Source: Gammaproteobacteria bacterium (GTDB lineage: Bacteria; Pseudomonadota; Gammaproteobacteria; Enterobacterales; Permianibacteraceae). From it: a stretch of 32,912 nucleotides of DNA. The stretch spans positions 34,617 to 67,528 of the forward strand of contig JACPFT010000018.1 of assembly GCA_016182845.1 (NCBI GenBank). Direction: 5' to 3'. Made by a program: the position numbers and the translations under genes. Shown piece after piece: positions 7,993 to 14,766 of the stretch; the stretch's first letter is position 1; each line of letters starts with the position of its first letter. The notes below the pieces were generated by a model. That model did not search any database. It was not told where the DNA came from and saw nothing but the letters and a program-made list of their open reading frames with translations.

Positions 7993-8558
7993 TCACCCCT
8001 CTCCCGGCGCTCCGCGCCACCCTCTCCCGCATTGGGGAGAGGGTCAGATGACGGGCGCTCCGCGACGCTCATGTCCTCGGCGGCTTCCAGGCGGTCGCGC
8101 CGGTACAGCCAGATCTGCAGGCCGTATTTGGCGGCCAGGGCGACGGCCAGGATGGCCAGGGGCAGGTGGGCGAGCAGGGCGGGGTCGAGCATGGCCTCGG
8201 GCGGCAGCTCGTGGCGCACCAGCTCCGGCAGTTTCTGCTGCACATAGATCTGCCAGGCCAGGACGAACAGGCCGGCGACGCAGAGCTTGAAGGCGAGGTC
8301 GGTTCCGGCGGCGCGGATGGCGCGGTCCCGCTCGTCTTCCAGCACCTCGCCGGGGCGAGAGCGGCGCAGCACATGGCCGATCAGCGCCTCGAAGGTGATG
8401 CCGATGGCCAGGCTGGTGAGCAGGAGCTTGCCGAAGGCGCGAGCGCCCAGGACGGCGGGATCCCAGCTGCCGTGGAGATAGAGCACCCAGAGGTAGTAGC
8501 CTAGGTTGATCAACAGGGCGACGAGTGCCAGGCGGACGGCGCGTTCTTGCTTGCCCAT
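7989..8558 (-). CDS. Four-helix membrane protein with a repeat-derived C-terminal tail
   Basis: Unrecognised integral membrane protein of 189 residues. Seen: hydrophobic helices at about 8-28, 43-64, 89-110 and 129-153, with a charged cytoplasmic-type segment between helices 2 and 3 (RRSRPGEVLEDERDRAIRAAG). DERD-x-x-I-x-x-x-G is a pattern I associate with small DUF2178-like membrane proteins paired with XRE regulators. The start at 8558 has GGAG upstream. The last 21 residues (PSSDPLPNAGEGG...) are encoded by a CCCTCTCCC palindromic repeat (7996-8044), which also supplies the stop codon and the ATGA overlap with the regulator gene. The native C terminus was therefore probably shorter or different. 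Function unknown. Confidence 0.75.
   Translation of the reverse strand: MGKQERAVRLALVALLINLGYYLWVLYLHGSWDPAVLGARAFGKLLLTSLAIGITFEALIGHVLRRSRPGEVLEDERDRAIRAAGTDLAFKLCVAGLFVLAWQIYVQQKLPELVRHELPPEAMLDPALLAHLPLAILAVALAAKYGLQIWLYRRDRLEAAEDMSVAERPSSDPLPNAGEGGAERRERGE
7996..8044. repeat. CCCTCTCCC/GGGAGAGGG palindrome, copy 1, inside a coding sequence
   Basis: ACCCTCTCCC (8019-8028) pairs perfectly with GGGAGAGGGT (8035-8044) across a 6-nt loop. A further CCCCTCTCCC arm lies at 7996-8005, separated by GGCGCTCCGCGCCA. It resembles the intergenic copies at 12661-12718 and 14695-14735, but this one is translated as the end of the membrane protein on the minus strand. Confidence 0.75.
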
Positions 8559-8590
8559 GGGGCGGCTCCAGTGTAGAAGGGTCTGAACGT

Positions 8591-8619
8591 TTTGTAGCGT
8601 TTAACGGACTAAATGTAAA
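8591..8619 (-). promoter_or_regulatory. Candidate sigma-70 promoter of the membrane protein/XRE operon
   Basis: On the minus strand, TTTACA (8619-8614) and TACAAA (8596-8591) are separated by 17 bp, about 30 bp upstream of the start codon at 8558. The surrounding 8590-8645 stretch is markedly AT-rich against a GC-rich background and contains a partial dyad (GTATAT...ATATGTAC), which could be a regulator site. Consensus matches are 5/6 and 4/6; not proven. Confidence 0.4.
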
Positions 8620-8720
8620 GTATATTTAACTATATGTACGTGTTGCCATACATCGCCGCCGGTTTGCTTGGCTTCTCGCGGACCGTGGCATGAGTGGCTA
8701 GAGCGAGCTGGGAGTCTGTG

Positions 8721-9341
8721 ATGAGTTTGTCGCAATTCGGGCCCGAGGATTTCCGCATCCTGGCAAAATCCGACCTGTATCGCGGTTTTTTCGCCGCCGT
8801 GAAGTATCGTGTGGAACATAGGCGCTTCGACGGCGGCTGGACCGCGCCCTTCGAGCGTGAGGTCTTCGAGCGCGGTAATGCCGCCTGCGTGCTGCTCTTC
8901 GATCCGGAGCGGGATGCCGTAGTCCTGATCCAGCAGTTCCGCCTGCCGGCCGCCCTGGCGGGCTCGGCCAATCCCTGGCTCCTGGAGCTGGTGGCCGGGA
9001 TCATCGAACCGGACGAGGCGCCGGACGAGGTAGTGCGCCGTGAGGCGGTGGAAGAATCGGGCATGACCATCGCGGAGTTGATGCCCATCGCCAATTATCT
9101 GGCCAGTCCCGGGGCCTGTCCGGAACGGGTCTGGCTGTTCTGCGGCCGGGTCGATAGCCGGGCGGCGGCGGGCGTGCACGGCCTGCCCGAGGAGAACGAG
9201 GACATCCACGTCGTGGTCCTGCCCCTGGACCAGGCCTATGAGGCCCTGGCCGATGGACGGGCGGATAACGCCGCGACTATGATTGCCCTGATGTGGCTCA
9301 AACTCAACGAGGCGGCGGTGCGCGCGGCCTGGGCTTCTTGA
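8721..9341 (+). CDS. nudF: ADP-ribose diphosphatase (Nudix hydrolase)
   Basis: Cytoplasmic Nudix enzyme that hydrolyses ADP-ribose to AMP and ribose 5-phosphate, limiting toxic ADP-ribose. Seen: 206 residues (E. coli NudF 209) with a complete Nudix box GX5EX7REUXEEXGU at 93-115: G93, E99, R107-E108, E111-E112, G114. The preceding LLELVAGIIE and the following SPGACPERVWLF...EENEDIHVVVLPLDQA are typical of the NudF subfamily. The ATG at 8721 is chosen over the one at 8694 because GGGAG sits 8 bp upstream and the protein then starts MSLSQFGPEDF. It begins the nudF-yqiB-cpdA cluster, an order conserved in E. coli and Pseudomonas, separated from yqiB by 30 bp. Confidence 0.95.
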   Translation: MSLSQFGPEDFRILAKSDLYRGFFAAVKYRVEHRRFDGGWTAPFEREVFERGNAACVLLFDPERDAVVLIQQFRLPAALAGSANPWLLELVAGIIEPDEAPDEVVRREAVEESGMTIAELMPIANYLASPGACPERVWLFCGRVDSRAAAGVHGLPEENEDIHVVVLPLDQAYEALADGRADNAATMIALMWLKLNEAAVRAAWAS

Positions 9342-9371
9342 GCCGGGGGAGTTATTCCCGGGAGTGGTGAC

Positions 9372-9815
9372 ATGCCTATGGTCTGCGGCACGGGCTTGCG
9401 CGGCCGGCGCTATGTGCCGGACTTGAGCGAGTTCATGGCCGAGTGCGAGCTGAATTACTGGCGGCTGGACAAGCTTCTGGCGGGCGGCACGCGCCGCGCC
9501 TGCCAAATCTCGGCCCACCAGGCCTTCGAGCTGGGCCTCGAGGAGTCGGGGCGCTACACCAGCACGCTCTGCCTGAAGCAGACCTGCGGCGCGGCCCTTC
9601 AGAACCTGGTGATCGCCGAGCTGCGCGTCCGCCTCTACCACGATGCGCGCCTGGCCGAGGTGGTGTCCTGCAGCGGCATGCGCCGCCTGCGCGGGGTCTA
9701 CGAGGTGCCTAACCCGTGGATGGCCCAGCCGGACGAGAAGGCGCAGATGAATCTATTCCTGGGCGAGTGCCTGCGCGAATGTCTGCGCCATGGCTACGAG
9801 CCCGTGTCGGCGTAA
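9372..9815 (+). CDS. yqiB: DUF1249 family protein (YqiB)
   Basis: Conserved protein of unknown biochemical function, 147 residues. Seen: RRYVPDLSEFMAECELNYWRLDKLL near the N terminus, ESGRYTSTLCLKQT, VRLYHDARLAEVVSC and DEKAQMNLFLGECLRECLRHG, which align along the whole length with E. coli YqiB ([49 protein letters not shown]). The location between nudF and cpdA is the same as in E. coli, which supports the assignment. A GGGAG lies about 8 bp before the ATG. The roughly 12 extra N-terminal residues before RRYVPDL are unusual; a downstream start is possible but none is better placed. Confidence 0.88.
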   Translation: MPMVCGTGLRGRRYVPDLSEFMAECELNYWRLDKLLAGGTRRACQISAHQAFELGLEESGRYTSTLCLKQTCGAALQNLVIAELRVRLYHDARLAEVVSCSGMRRLRGVYEVPNPWMAQPDEKAQMNLFLGECLRECLRHGYEPVSA

Positions 9816-9831
9816 ACGGAGGACGCAGGGA

Positions 9832-10656
9832 GTGGCGCGAGGATATCAGCTGGAGGCGAAGCGGCCGGAGTGCCTGCGCCTGGTCCAGATCACCGATGTG
9901 CATCTGTTCGACGAGCCGGGCGGCAAGCTCCTGGGCCTGGACACCGATGCCAGTTTCGCGGCGGTGATGGCCCTGGCCCTGGCCGAGGCGGTGGAGCCGG
10001 AGCTCATCCTCGCCACCGGCGATCTGGCCCAGGAGCCCGGTCCGGCGGCCTATGGGCGGCTCTGCGCTCAGCTGGAGCGCTTCGGCAAGCCGGTGTTCTG
10101 GCTGCCCGGCAACCACGACGAGGCCCGGTCCATGGGCGGCCTGCTCACCGCCCCCTGCATGCGCCCCGAGAAACAGGTCCTGCTCGGCAACTGGCAGATC
10201 CTGATGCTGGATTCCAGCGTGGCCGGGAAGGTCTATGGCGAGCTGGACGGGGATGAGCTGGCCTTCCTCGAGACCTGCCTCCGCGCCGAGCCGGAGCGTC
10301 ATGCCCTGGTCGTCCTGCACCATCAGCCCGTGCCCATCGGTTCCCGCTGGCTGGACGGCATTGGTCTACGCAACGACCAGGCGCTGTTCGCCCTGCTGGC
10401 CCGCCATCCCCAGGCCAGGCTCGTGCTCTGGGGCCATGTGCACCAGGAGTTCCAGGGTCACAAGGACGGCATCGACCTCCTGTCCACGCCGTCCTCCTGC
10501 GTGCAGTTCAAGCCCGGTTCCGAGGACTTCGCCGCCGGTCCCGAGGCGCCGGGCTTCCGCGTCCTGGACCTGTTCCCGGACGGCACCTGGGCCAGCGCGG
10601 TGCGCCGCATCGATCCCATGGCCTTTACGGTGGATTACAGCATCAAAGGCTACTAA
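9832..10656 (+). CDS. cpdA: 3',5'-cAMP phosphodiesterase CpdA (metallophosphoesterase)
   Basis: Calcineurin-like dinuclear metal phosphodiesterase that lowers cellular cAMP. Seen: 274 residues (E. coli 275) with all metal-ligand motifs: ITDVHLF (D22, H24), ATGDLAQ (D64), LPGNHDE (N94, H95), VLHHQPVP (H163/H164) and GHVHQEF (H202, H204). The GTG at 9832 is chosen because GGAGG (9819-9823) is 8 bp upstream. The in-frame ATG at 9790 lies inside yqiB, has no such site and would add a tail with no family counterpart. It is third in the nudF-yqiB-cpdA cluster. Its TAA stop codon is itself part of the left arm of the palindrome at 10654-10775. Confidence 0.93.
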   Translation: MARGYQLEAKRPECLRLVQITDVHLFDEPGGKLLGLDTDASFAAVMALALAEAVEPELILATGDLAQEPGPAAYGRLCAQLERFGKPVFWLPGNHDEARSMGGLLTAPCMRPEKQVLLGNWQILMLDSSVAGKVYGELDGDELAFLETCLRAEPERHALVVLHHQPVPIGSRWLDGIGLRNDQALFALLARHPQARLVLWGHVHQEFQGHKDGIDLLSTPSSCVQFKPGSEDFAAGPEAPGFRVLDLFPDGTWASAVRRIDPMAFTVDYSIKGY

Positions 10657-10775
10657 AAATGGCCTGAAGCCGCGCTGGCGGCGTTAGGAAGCGAAAAAGT
10701 GTCCTCATTTACTACAGTAAACTCCGGTACTTTTTCGCTTCCCGCCTTGCCATCATCGGCTTGATGCCATTTTTA
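10654..10775. repeat. 122-bp nested near-perfect palindrome at the cpdA 3' end
   Basis: Layers pair from outside to inside: TAAAAATGGC/GCCATTTTTA (10654-10663 and 10766-10775); AAGCCG/CGGCTT (10667-10672 and 10757-10762); GGAAGCGAAAAAGT/ACTTTTTCGCTTCC, 14 of 14 bp (10687-10700 and 10729-10742); and an innermost TTTACT/AGTAAA (10708-10713 and 10716-10721). The outer arm includes the cpdA stop codon. It could act as a bidirectional terminator but is far larger than needed and looks like a mobile or dispersed palindromic element. No ORF lies inside. Confidence 0.85.
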
Positions 10776-10803
10776 AAGCAATGGCTTTGCCTTGAGCATA
10801 ATG

Positions 10804-10820
10804 TCGATGTTTAACATCGA
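10804..10820. promoter_or_regulatory. Operator-like perfect dyad upstream of cytochrome b561
   Basis: TCGATGTTTAACATCGA is a perfect 7-bp inverted repeat around a 3-nt centre, located 67 bp before the ATG at 10888. A second short dyad AATTA...TAATT (10821-10835) follows. The surroundings (10790-10860) are AT-rich, as expected for a promoter, so a transcription-factor site is likely; the regulator is unknown. There is no following T tract to make it a terminator. Confidence 0.4.
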
Positions 10821-10887
10821 AATTATGGGTTAATTCATCGGATTTTATGCAGTATTGTGCTGTCACTTGTCCGAAAGCCTGGTCGTC

Positions 10888-11433
10888 ATGCCCCAAGCCC
10901 AATACCGCCCACCCCAAATCGCCCTGCATTGGCTGTCCGCGCTGCTGATCCTGAGCTCCATCGCCCTGGGACTGTCCATGGTGGAGCTGGATTTCTCGCC
11001 CCAGAAGCTGCGCTGGTATTCCTGGCATAAATGGCTGGGCATCACGATTCTGCTCCTGAGCACGCTGCGTCTGGGCGCACGTTGGGCCTGGGGCGCGCCG
11101 CCGGCCCTGCCCATGCCGCGCTGGCAGGCCCGGGCCGCGACGGGCGTGCACCTGGCGCTCTATGTCCTGCTCCTGGCCATTCCCCTGTCCGGTTGGGCCT
11201 ATAGCTCGGCCTCGGGCGTGCCCGTGGTCTATCTGGGCCTACTGCCCCTGCCGAACTGGGTTCCAACCGACAAGGCCCTGGCCGAGGTCTTGAAGCTCGT
11301 GCACAAGAGCCTGAATTACACGCTGTTCGTCCTCTTGGCCGCCCATATCGGCGCGGCCTTGAAACATCAATTCATCGACAGGGATGGGTTGCTGCGCCGC
11401 ATGTGGCCGGCCCGTTCCGCCAAGGAGTCTTGA
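10888..11433 (+). CDS. cybB: Cytochrome b561 (CybB family)
   Basis: Inner-membrane di-heme b-type cytochrome of 181 residues; family members pass electrons between the quinone pool and other acceptors, and E. coli CybB acts as a superoxide:quinone oxidoreductase. Seen: four hydrophobic segments (about 11-32, 45-63, 86-107, 143-160) with histidines placed as family heme ligands: H14 in ALHW, H47 in WHKWLG, H88 in VHLALY, H139 in LVHKSLNYTLF, and H153/H160 in the last helix. The ATG at 10888 puts the conserved Y-R-x-P-Q-x-x-L-H-W at the N terminus; an upstream in-frame start at 10855 would only add unrelated residues. It is followed after 2 bp by a YceI gene, a frequent operon pairing. Confidence 0.92.
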   Translation: MPQAQYRPPQIALHWLSALLILSSIALGLSMVELDFSPQKLRWYSWHKWLGITILLLSTLRLGARWAWGAPPALPMPRWQARAATGVHLALYVLLLAIPLSGWAYSSASGVPVVYLGLLPLPNWVPTDKALAEVLKLVHKSLNYTLFVLLAAHIGAALKHQFIDRDGLLRRMWPARSAKES

Positions 11434-11435
11434 GC

Positions 11436-11984
11436 ATGCGAAGTCTCTGCTTCTGCGCCCTGTTGCTGACCGCAAGCAACGCGCCCGCCGCGCCGCTTGT
11501 CGTCGAACAGAGCCGCATCGCCTTCACCGGCAGCCAGATGAACGTGCCGGTGGAAGGCCGGTTCACCGCCTTCTCCGGCGAGATTGTCTTCAAGCCGGAG
11601 CAGTTGGCCGCAAGTTCCGCCCGTCTCAAGGTGGAGGCCGCCAGCATCGACATCGGTCTGGACGACGGCAATGCCACGCTCAAACAGCCGGACTGGTTCG
11701 ACGCCGAGGCCTTTCCGGCCATCGAGTTCGCGAGCCGCAGTTTCAAGGACCTGGGCGGCGGCCGCTATGCCATCGAGGGCGAGCTCAGGCTCAAGGGCGC
11801 GAGCCTGCCCCTGCGCGTCGAGGCCGCCATCGCCAAGACCCCGCAAGGCCTGTGGCGCGCCGAGGCCACGATCCCGCTCAAGCGCCTGGCCCTGAAACTG
11901 GGCGTGGGCGAGTGGGCCGACACTTCCATGGTGGCCGACGAGGTGGTGGTTAACGCCCTGCTCGTCGCCAAGGCCGAATCCTGA
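11436..11984 (+). CDS. YceI-like periplasmic protein (first copy)
   Basis: Predicted periplasmic lipocalin-like protein, 182 residues. YceI proteins form a beta-barrel that binds a polyprenyl (isoprenoid quinone-like) chain. Seen: signal peptide MRSLCFCALLLTASNAPA with cleavage near residue 18-20, then IAFTGSQMNVPVEGRFTAFSGEIVF and a repeated beta-strand pattern, including FPAIEFAS and YAIEGELRLKGASLPL, both YceI landmarks. It lacks the usual H-x-x-x-x-F-x-V-x-H opening of the second copy, so it is a divergent subtype. AAGGAG precedes the ATG. Its position 2 bp after cytochrome b561 and 26 bp before a second YceI gene suggests one three-gene transcript. Confidence 0.85.
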   Translation: MRSLCFCALLLTASNAPAAPLVVEQSRIAFTGSQMNVPVEGRFTAFSGEIVFKPEQLAASSARLKVEAASIDIGLDDGNATLKQPDWFDAEAFPAIEFASRSFKDLGGGRYAIEGELRLKGASLPLRVEAAIAKTPQGLWRAEATIPLKRLALKLGVGEWADTSMVADEVVVNALLVAKAES

Positions 11985-12010
11985 TCCCGTCTTCAACCCG
12001 AGGAATAAAC

Positions 12011-12598
12011 GTGAAAAAACTCACCCTGCTCGCCGCCCTCTTGACCGCCAGCTTCTCCGCCGCCGCCAAGGAAACGGTCTACACCATCGACTCGACCCAC
12101 ACCTATCCCAGCTTCACGGTGAACCACCTGGGCTTCTCCATCCAGCGAGGCACCTTCGACGACACCAAGGGCGAGATCCGCCTGGATCTGGACGGCAAGA
12201 AGGGCTCGGTCAAGGCGAGCATCGCCGTGGCTTCCGTGGACACCGGCCTGCCCAAGCGCGAGGAACACCTGCTCAAGGAAGAATTCTTCGATATCGCCAA
12301 GTTCCCGACCATCGAGTTCAGCTCCGACACCCTGGTCTTCGAGGGGGACAAACTCGCCCAGGTGGACGGTCAGCTCACCATCAAGGGCGTCACCAAGCCC
12401 ATCAGCCTGAAGGCCACGCACTTCCAGTGCGGCATCCATCCCATGCTCAAGCAGAAGCACTGCGGCGCCGAGCTGGTGGGCAACCTGAAGCGCAGCGACT
12501 TCGGCGTCAGCGCCTATGTGCCCATGGTCGGCGACGAGATCGCCTTCAGCATCCAGGTGGAAGCCAGCAATACGCCGGAAGGGCGGAAGGTGAAGTAA
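12011..12598 (+). CDS. yceI: YceI-family periplasmic protein (second copy)
   Basis: Canonical YceI protein of 195 residues. Seen: signal peptide MKKLTLLAALLTASFSAAA (about 19 residues), then the signature YTIDSTHTYPSFTVNHLGFSIQRGTFDDTKG, DTGLPKREEHLLKEEFFDIAKFPTIEFSS, and LTIKGVTKPISLKATHFQCG; two cysteines (in FQCGIHP and KHCGAEL) could form a disulfide. GTG start with GAGGAA 7 bp upstream. Likely co-transcribed with cytochrome b561 and the first YceI copy. E. coli also pairs yceI with a cytochrome b561 gene (yceJ), which supports a shared quinone- or electron-related role, although the exact job is not settled. Confidence 0.92.
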   Translation: MKKLTLLAALLTASFSAAAKETVYTIDSTHTYPSFTVNHLGFSIQRGTFDDTKGEIRLDLDGKKGSVKASIAVASVDTGLPKREEHLLKEEFFDIAKFPTIEFSSDTLVFEGDKLAQVDGQLTIKGVTKPISLKATHFQCGIHPMLKQKHCGAELVGNLKRSDFGVSAYVPMVGDEIAFSIQVEASNTPEGRKVK

Positions 12599-12660
12599 GC
12601 CGAGGTAGTTGAGTTGGAGCGTGGCCACGAGCTTGTCGCGGCCGTGGCATCCGTATGACC

Positions 12661-12718
12661 ACCCTCCCCCTAGCCCTCTCCCATCAAGGGAGAGGGGAAT
12701 AGAGGCGCGCTGCGCGCC
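12661..12718. repeat. CCCTCTCCC/GGGAGAGGG palindrome, copy 2
   Basis: CCCTCTCCC (12674-12682) pairs with GGGAGAGGG (12688-12696). It is preceded by ACCCTCCCCCTAG and followed by a second hairpin GGCGCGC/GCGCGCC (12704-12710 and 12712-12718). It sits between yceI and parE and may end the yceI transcript, but there is no T tract. Confidence 0.75.
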
Positions 12719-12796
12719 ACCCTTGCCCTCCCGCCCCTAAACCGCCATCCTTAGCGCTTCTCCCGCTCAACAAGCACAAGCGCTAGTGGTTAAATC

Positions 12797-14686
12797 GTGA
12801 GCAATCAATACAATGCCGAGGCCATCGAGGTACTCTCGGGCCTGGACCCGGTGCGCCGCCGCCCGGGCATGTACACCGACACCAGCCGGCCCAACCACCT
12901 GGGCCAGGAAGTCATCGACAACTCCGTGGACGAGGCCCTGGCCGGCCATGCCAAGAACATCACGGTCATCCTCCACGAAGACAATTCCCTGGAGGTCGTC
13001 GACGACGGGCGCGGCATGCCCGTGGACATCCACCCGGAAGAAAAGGTCTCCGGCGTCGAGCTGATCCTGACCCGGCTGCACGCCGGCGGGAAGTTTTCCA
13101 ACAAGAATTACCAGTTCTCCGGCGGCCTGCACGGCGTCGGCATTTCCGTGGTCAATGCCCTGTCCACGCGCGTCGAGGTGCGTGTGCGCCGCGACGGCAA
13201 CGAATACGCCATCGGTTTCGCGGGCGGCGACAAGGCCTCGGAGCTGCAAATCGTCGGCACGGTGGGCAAGCGCAATACTGGGACCTCCGTGCGCTTCTGG
13301 GCCGACGGGAACTATTTCGACACGCCGAAATTCGCCACGCGCGCGCTCAAGCATTTATTGAAAGCCAAGGCCGTGCTCTGCCCGGGCCTGCGCATCGTCT
13401 TCGAGGACAAACAGGCGGGCGAGCGCGAGGAATGGTTCTACGAGGACGGCTTGCGCGCCTATTTGATCGATTCCAGCAAGGAATTCATCACGCTGCCGGA
13501 GGAGCCCTTCATCGGCTCGCTGGCCGGCAAGCACGAGGCCGTGGACTGGGCCGTGCTCTGGCTGCCGGAGGGCGGCGAGGCGGTGCAGGAATCCTATGTC
13601 AACCTGATCCCCACCATCCAGGGCGGCACCCACGTCAACGGCCTGCGCCAGGGCCTGACCGATGCCATGCGCGAATTCTGCGAATTCCGCAGCCTCCTGC
13701 CGCGCGGCGTGAAGCTGGCGCCGGAAGACGTCTGGGAGCGTGTCGCCTTCGTGCTCAGCATGAAGATGCAGGAAGCCCAATTCTCCGGCCAGACCAAGGA
13801 GCGCCTGTCCTCCCGCGAGGCGGCGGCCTTCGTGCAGGGCGTGGTCAAGGACGCCTTTTCCCTGTGGCTCAACGAGCACCCGGACTTAGGCACCCAGCTC
13901 GCCGAGCTGGCCATCGCCAATGCCAATAAGCGCCTCAAGGCCGGCAAGAAAATCGAACGCAAGCGCGTCACCGCCGGCCCGGCCCTGCCCGGGAAATTGG
14001 CCGATTGCGTCGGCTCCGATGCCATGCGCGGCGAATTGTTTCTGGTGGAAGGCGATTCCGCCGGCGGCTCGGCCAAGCAGGCCCGCGACAAGGAGTTCCA
14101 GGCCATCATGCCCCTGCGCGGCAAGATCCTGAACACCTGGGAAGTGGACAAGGACGAAGTCCTGGGCAGTTCGGAAGTGCACGACATCGCCGTGGCGCTG
14201 GGCGTCGATCCCGGCGCCGCCGATATTTCCGGCCTGCGCTACGGCAAGGTGTGCATCCTCGCCGATGCCGACTCCGACGGCCTGCATATCGCGACGCTCT
14301 TGTGCGCCCTGTTCCTGCGCCATTTCCGGCCCCTGGTGGAGGCCGGCCATGTGCACGTGGCCATGCCGCCGCTGTTCCGCATCGATATCGGCAAGGACGT
14401 GTATTACGCCCTGGACGAGGCGGAAAAAGAAGGGATCCTGGACCGCATCGCCGCCGAGAAGAAGAAGGGCAAGATCCAGGTCACCCGATTCAAAGGCCTG
14501 GGCGAGATGAACCCGCTGCAGCTGCGGGAAACCACCATGGATCCGAACACGCGCCGCCTCGTGCAGCTGACCCTGGACGACTGGCAGGCCACGGAGGAAA
14601 TGATGGACATGCTGCTGGCCAAGAAGCGCGCCTCGGACCGGAAATCCTGGCTGGAAACCAAGGGCAATCTGGCCGAGGTGGTGTGA
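12797..14686 (+). CDS. parE: DNA topoisomerase IV subunit B
   Basis: ATPase subunit of topoisomerase IV, which decatenates daughter chromosomes together with ParC. Length 629 residues (E. coli 630). Seen: GHKL ATPase with VRRRPGMYT, the VIDNSVDEALAG N-box, VDDGRGMPVDIHP and GGLHGVGISVVNALS; the transducer PTIQGGTHVNGLRQGL; TOPRIM with LVEGDSAGGSAKQARDKEFQAIMPLRGKILN and LADADSDGLHI; and the C-terminal RFKGLGEMNPLQLRETTMDP. It is ParE rather than GyrB because it lacks the long TOPRIM insertion of gammaproteobacterial GyrB and lies near parC. The GTG at 12797 begins MSNQYNAEAIEVLSGLDPV. Palindromic repeats flank it on both sides. Confidence 0.98.
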   Translation: MSNQYNAEAIEVLSGLDPVRRRPGMYTDTSRPNHLGQEVIDNSVDEALAGHAKNITVILHEDNSLEVVDDGRGMPVDIHPEEKVSGVELILTRLHAGGKFSNKNYQFSGGLHGVGISVVNALSTRVEVRVRRDGNEYAIGFAGGDKASELQIVGTVGKRNTGTSVRFWADGNYFDTPKFATRALKHLLKAKAVLCPGLRIVFEDKQAGEREEWFYEDGLRAYLIDSSKEFITLPEEPFIGSLAGKHEAVDWAVLWLPEGGEAVQESYVNLIPTIQGGTHVNGLRQGLTDAMREFCEFRSLLPRGVKLAPEDVWERVAFVLSMKMQEAQFSGQTKERLSSREAAAFVQGVVKDAFSLWLNEHPDLGTQLAELAIANANKRLKAGKKIERKRVTAGPALPGKLADCVGSDAMRGELFLVEGDSAGGSAKQARDKEFQAIMPLRGKILNTWEVDKDEVLGSSEVHDIAVALGVDPGAADISGLRYGKVCILADADSDGLHIATLLCALFLRHFRPLVEAGHVHVAMPPLFRIDIGKDVYYALDEAEKEGILDRIAAEKKKGKIQVTRFKGLGEMNPLQLRETTMDPNTRRLVQLTLDDWQATEEMMDMLLAKKRASDRKSWLETKGNLAEVV

Positions 14687-14694
14687 GGGGAATT

Positions 14695-14735
14695 CCCCCT
14701 CTCCCCTCGCGGGAGAGGGGCTAGGGGAGAGGGGG
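14695..14735. repeat. CCCTCTCCC/GGGAGAGGG palindrome, copy 3
   Basis: CCCCTCTCCC (14696-14705) pairs with GGGAGAGGGG (14711-14720). Alternatively, CCCCCTCTCCCC (14695-14706) pairs with GGGGAGAGGGGG (14724-14735), giving two mutually exclusive stems joined by CTAG. It begins 8 bp after the parE stop codon. Confidence 0.8.
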
Positions 14736-14766
14736 CATCGCAACCCATGAGCAAAAGGACGTCGCC

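Noticed and set aside
8694-8720. Upstream ATG extending nudF by nine codons
   Set aside because: It lacks a ribosome-binding site, while the ATG at 8721 has GGGAG at good spacing and matches the family N terminus.
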